Origin: Gorsachius magnificus
Lineage: Eukaryota; Chordata; Aves; Pelecaniformes; Ardeidae
Direction: 5' to 3'
Assembly: GCA_034008185.1 (NCBI GenBank)
Contig: CM067085.1
Location: 56,154,602 to 56,218,601 of the forward strand
DNA length: 64,000 nucleotides
Each line of letters begins with the position of its first letter. Position 1 is the first letter of the stretch. The position numbers were made by a program, and so were the translations under genes. This document shows, one piece after another, positions 61,328-64,000 of this stretch. The notes beneath the pieces are model-generated. The model did no database searches, was not told where the DNA came from, and saw only the letters and a list, made by a program, of their open reading frames with translations.

Positions 61328-62290
61328 TTGTACTAGGTCGGATCAAAGGTCCATCCAGTGTAGTATCCTGTTTATGGCAGTTGCAGGGAAGAGTGCTTAG
61401 GGAAGGGTTCAAGGACAGAGCATTTACCAATAATGTAGTGACTTTTTTTTTCAATTTTTTTTTCTACCCTCCAAAAATTTTCCAATTTAGAAGTTTCCTG
61501 AGCTGGAGGTGATGCCTATGCCTTTCATAACACTTCATGGATGTCTCTTCCATTAACCTGACCAGTTGCTTTTTGAATGTGTTGGGAACCAGAGCTTAGT
61601 TTCTTATGCTATGAAGAACCAATTCAGTTTGCTTGTTTTCAACCTGACATCTGCCAACTTCATCTGCCGTCCCCACTGCTTGACTTGCGAGAGGCAGTGA
61701 ACTGTCAGTCCCTAGTCATCCTCTTTGTGTCAATGATTTAAGAGAAAAATGTCTTGATGTCCCCTTAGCTATTTCTTTTCTGAGCTGAATAATCCTCTGT
61801 GGGTAGTTTCTACAATGTCTTAGTTTTGTGGCAAGATAATCAGAATCATAAAGTGGTTCATGTTCTTGCATACAGATGAGAGTATAAGTTCTGTTCTGTT
61901 CTCTTTTTCTGTTATTTTCTGGTACTCTCTTTTGACTACCTCTGAACAGTGAAATGAAAATGTGCATGTATTATCTATGATAACAAAATATGACTCCTGG
62001 GATGTAATGGTTAACTCAAAGCTCATCTTTGTATACAATTATTTCTCTGCACCCCTTGTCTGTATCATTTTACATTTATCTACCCTGAGCTTATCTGAAA
62101 TTCTTTCAGTCCCATAAATAACTTACTATCAGCAGCAAAATTTTCTACTTCCGTGTTCCTCTCCTTTTTCAAGTCATTGATGAGTACCTGGAACAGCAAG
62201 AGTCCCGCGAGATAAGTCTTTGAGATTCCGTGGGTGACCCCACCACTGTAACAAATTTTTGTTTAGTCTTGAAATTTTTAAAAATATTTT
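61328..62290 (-). mobile_element. Ancient CR1-like LINE, left part (split by an LTR-like insertion)
   Basis: Same family as 49300..50640. Recognisable pieces are GGATCAAAGGTCCATCCAGT (3' end of the element), GAGGCAGTGAACTGTCAGTC, CCCATAAATAACTTACTATC, TTTTTCAAGTCATTGATGAG and GATTCCGTGGGTGACCCCAC. The match stops near 62290, where unrelated sequence begins, and resumes at about 63893. Confidence 0.65.
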
Positions 62291-63892
62291 TGTGAGGGTA
62301 TGTGGAAGGGAAGTGTCTGCTCCTCTAAGGGTATCCGGTCAAGAACCTTTTCAATGCGAAAAGGGAGAGCAAGAAAAGGAGGAAGCCATAAACAAGAACA
62401 AAAAGAGACACAGACCTGACTGACAATTGGTAAGGGAGGCAGTGATGAGACACAAACCTGGTCAGTCACGCTAATTGATGAGGAAATGTTTATTTCAGTA
62501 AGATCACCTGGTCAAAGGTCTTGTAAAATGTGATACCAAGAAATAAGTGGGAAGCCATAAAGGAAATATGGAGACACAACCTTGACACAGAAACATGACG
62601 GCAACAAAGACAAGAAACAAACTGGCTCTCAATAAACTGCAGGGCTTTGCAACTGATAAGGATGCAAACCTGAGGGTGCAGAACGTTGGAAAGGGACCCA
62701 TGGAGCTATGCAAACTAATGAAGGAACATGCAGGGGAAGGGCATCTGGAGGAACAAAGAGGGAATAGGCAGAATGGGGTATAAAACGAACCAGTCACGTA
62801 AAAGTCACTTGTCTGCCTGAGCCCAGCACCTGATCACCACAGTCGTCTACTTAAGTCCTCCCTTAACTCTCTCTCTTTGTAATCTCACTATCTATCCCAT
62901 GTGTATGTGTGTTGTAAAGATGAAGTGCCAGCTACTGAGGGTCCTGTGTGAGTGGATTTGGTACCAGCAAACGGAGTCAGACTGGCAGTGTAGGTGCCCC
63001 AGCCTGTGGTGTCAGCTGCTGGAGCTGGTGAGGTCTCAGTGTCAGCTGCTGGAGTGGGTGGAGGTCTCGGCTGCTGGCTGCTGAGGTGGGAACAGCCTGC
63101 TGCTGTGAGGGACTGGTGTGGATGAGGCGAGCGAGGGGCTCAGCGCCAGCAGCTGGAGCAGGACCGCAGGTCACGGCTCGTGTGCCTGATGCTGGCTGCT
63201 GAGGGCAGCGAGTGCCAGTATCTTCCCCAAAGCGGGTGTGCGTGTCTCACTCACTGGCAAACTTCAAGCTGGACTCGCCAGTGAGTAGGAGACGCTGGGT
63301 CCAGGCAGGGGTATCAGGCAGGCAAGGATCCGTGCTATTATCCAGGGTGACCTGTGAGTGTGGTTTGCCTGCAAGACGAGTACGAATGCTACGTGTTTGC
63401 AGCAAACATCAAGCTGGACCAGCCAGCAATTAGGCAGCCCCTGAGGCAGGTAAGAGGGCTGAGATTTGGGCAGGGGTACTGGGCAGACAGAGGGGCCACG
63501 CATGTGCTCGTGCATCCAGAGAGTCTCGTGTGTGTGCCTGCATGAGTGACCTTTTGTGTTTGCCAGCCCCAGAGGAGGAGGGGACATGGCTGCCTGTGCT
63601 TGTACTAAACAGGGGTCCCGTGCGTAGGCACCACTGAAGGCAGTGCCTCAGCTGTGGCAGTGCGTGTGACCAGCCAAGTCAGTGTCCTGCACGTGTCTGT
63701 GTGCATCTCTCTAGGCCACGTGCTCAGCTTTGCTGCTGGCTGAACCTGCAAATGGGGAGGTGGCAGCCACATTCCCCTGCCTGAGCAGAGACCCCGGGTC
63801 CCCCAGCACTGGCCTGAGCTCCAACAGCTGGGCAGGAGGGGTCCTGGGCTGGAGCTGCAACAGATGACAGCCACCCCTAAAGTCCCTTAACA
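62291..63892 (+). mobile_element. Probable solo LTR of an endogenous retrovirus, about 1.6 kb
   Basis: The insertion begins TGTGAGGGTATG and ends CCCTTAACA, i.e. the TG...CA ends of an LTR, and is flanked by TTTT on both sides (possible 4-5 bp target duplication, but in T-rich sequence). A TATA box (GGGTATAAAACG, near 62778) lies about one third in, followed by CT-rich R/U5-like sequence. From about 62990 to 63560 there are GC-richer imperfect repeats. No gag, pol or env frame is present. Interruption of an older LINE supports the boundaries. The family is not identified; an ERVL-like element is a guess. Confidence 0.55.
63250..63500 (+). repeat. Imperfect tandem duplication inside the 1.6 kb LTR
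   Basis: Two units of about 145 bp start at 63257 (GCAAACTTCAAGCTGGACTC) and 63402 (GCAAACATCAAGCTGGACCA). Both continue with a CCAG block and a GCAGGGGTA-type block. A CAGCTGCTGGAG motif repeats around 63008 and 63042 as well. This is repeat structure in the downstream part of the LTR and not coding. Confidence 0.6.
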
Positions 63893-64000
63893 TTTTTTAG
63901 CCATAAAAAGACTTTTTCTTTTCCCTCTATGGTGGCTTAATTTATTTAAGACTTTTTGATGAGGAACTTTGTGGAACACTTTCAGAAATCCAAATAACTG
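63893..64000 (-). mobile_element. Ancient CR1-like LINE, right part, running off the window
   Basis: GATGAGGAACTTTGTGGAAC and CACTTTCAGAAATCCAAATA follow the element consensus directly after the part that ends at 62290. The two halves therefore belonged to one copy before the 62291..63892 insertion. Confidence 0.55.

Overview
This is a stretch of bird nuclear DNA. The evidence is three intron-rich vertebrate genes with AT-rich introns, CpG-island promoters, several CR1 retrotransposons (one with a long intact reverse transcriptase frame and the CR1 3' end), and avian-type endogenous-retrovirus solo LTRs. Nothing prokaryotic or viral-genomic is present. I identified genes by conceptually splicing the sequence and comparing it with remembered vertebrate family proteins. 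No database was searched.

All three genes lie head-to-tail on the minus strand, so transcription order runs right to left: ACADM (41790..55603, 12 coding exons, predicted 423 aa, complete), RABGGTB (26875..38803, 9 coding exons, predicted 331 aa, complete) and MSH4 (coding exons 1-13 at 293..23363; the ATPase exons lie beyond the left edge). This is the conserved ACADM-RABGGTB-MSH4 order known from human chromosome 1p31. Each gene starts in its own CpG island (about 23040-23530, 38530-39220, 55300-56060). Two box C/D snoRNA genes of the SNORD45 (U45) family sit in RABGGTB introns 2 and 3; their guide sequences match 18S rRNA around A159 and U172.

By region: 1-23363 is MSH4, with a 1.5 kb sense-oriented CR1 copy (on the plus strand, so antisense to the gene) in intron 2. 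23364-26874 is a short spacer. 26875-38803 is RABGGTB with its snoRNAs and a CR1 tail. 38804-41789 is a spacer holding an older CR1 fragment, a solo ERVL-type LTR with a perfect 5-bp target duplication, and the ACADM 3' UTR. 41790-55603 is ACADM, with an ancient CR1-like fragment in intron 4. 55604-64000 is upstream intergenic DNA with an ERVK-like LTR, a strong CTCF-like motif, and an ancient CR1-like element split by a 1.6 kb LTR-like insertion.

The genes are functionally unrelated: mitochondrial fatty-acid oxidation, Rab prenylation and meiotic crossover. Apart from RABGGTB hosting the snoRNAs, I see no joint system. The points most worth a second look are the decaying SNORD45 copy, an MSH4 exon 7/8 junction that does not splice in frame with a GT donor, and the nested transposon at the right end.
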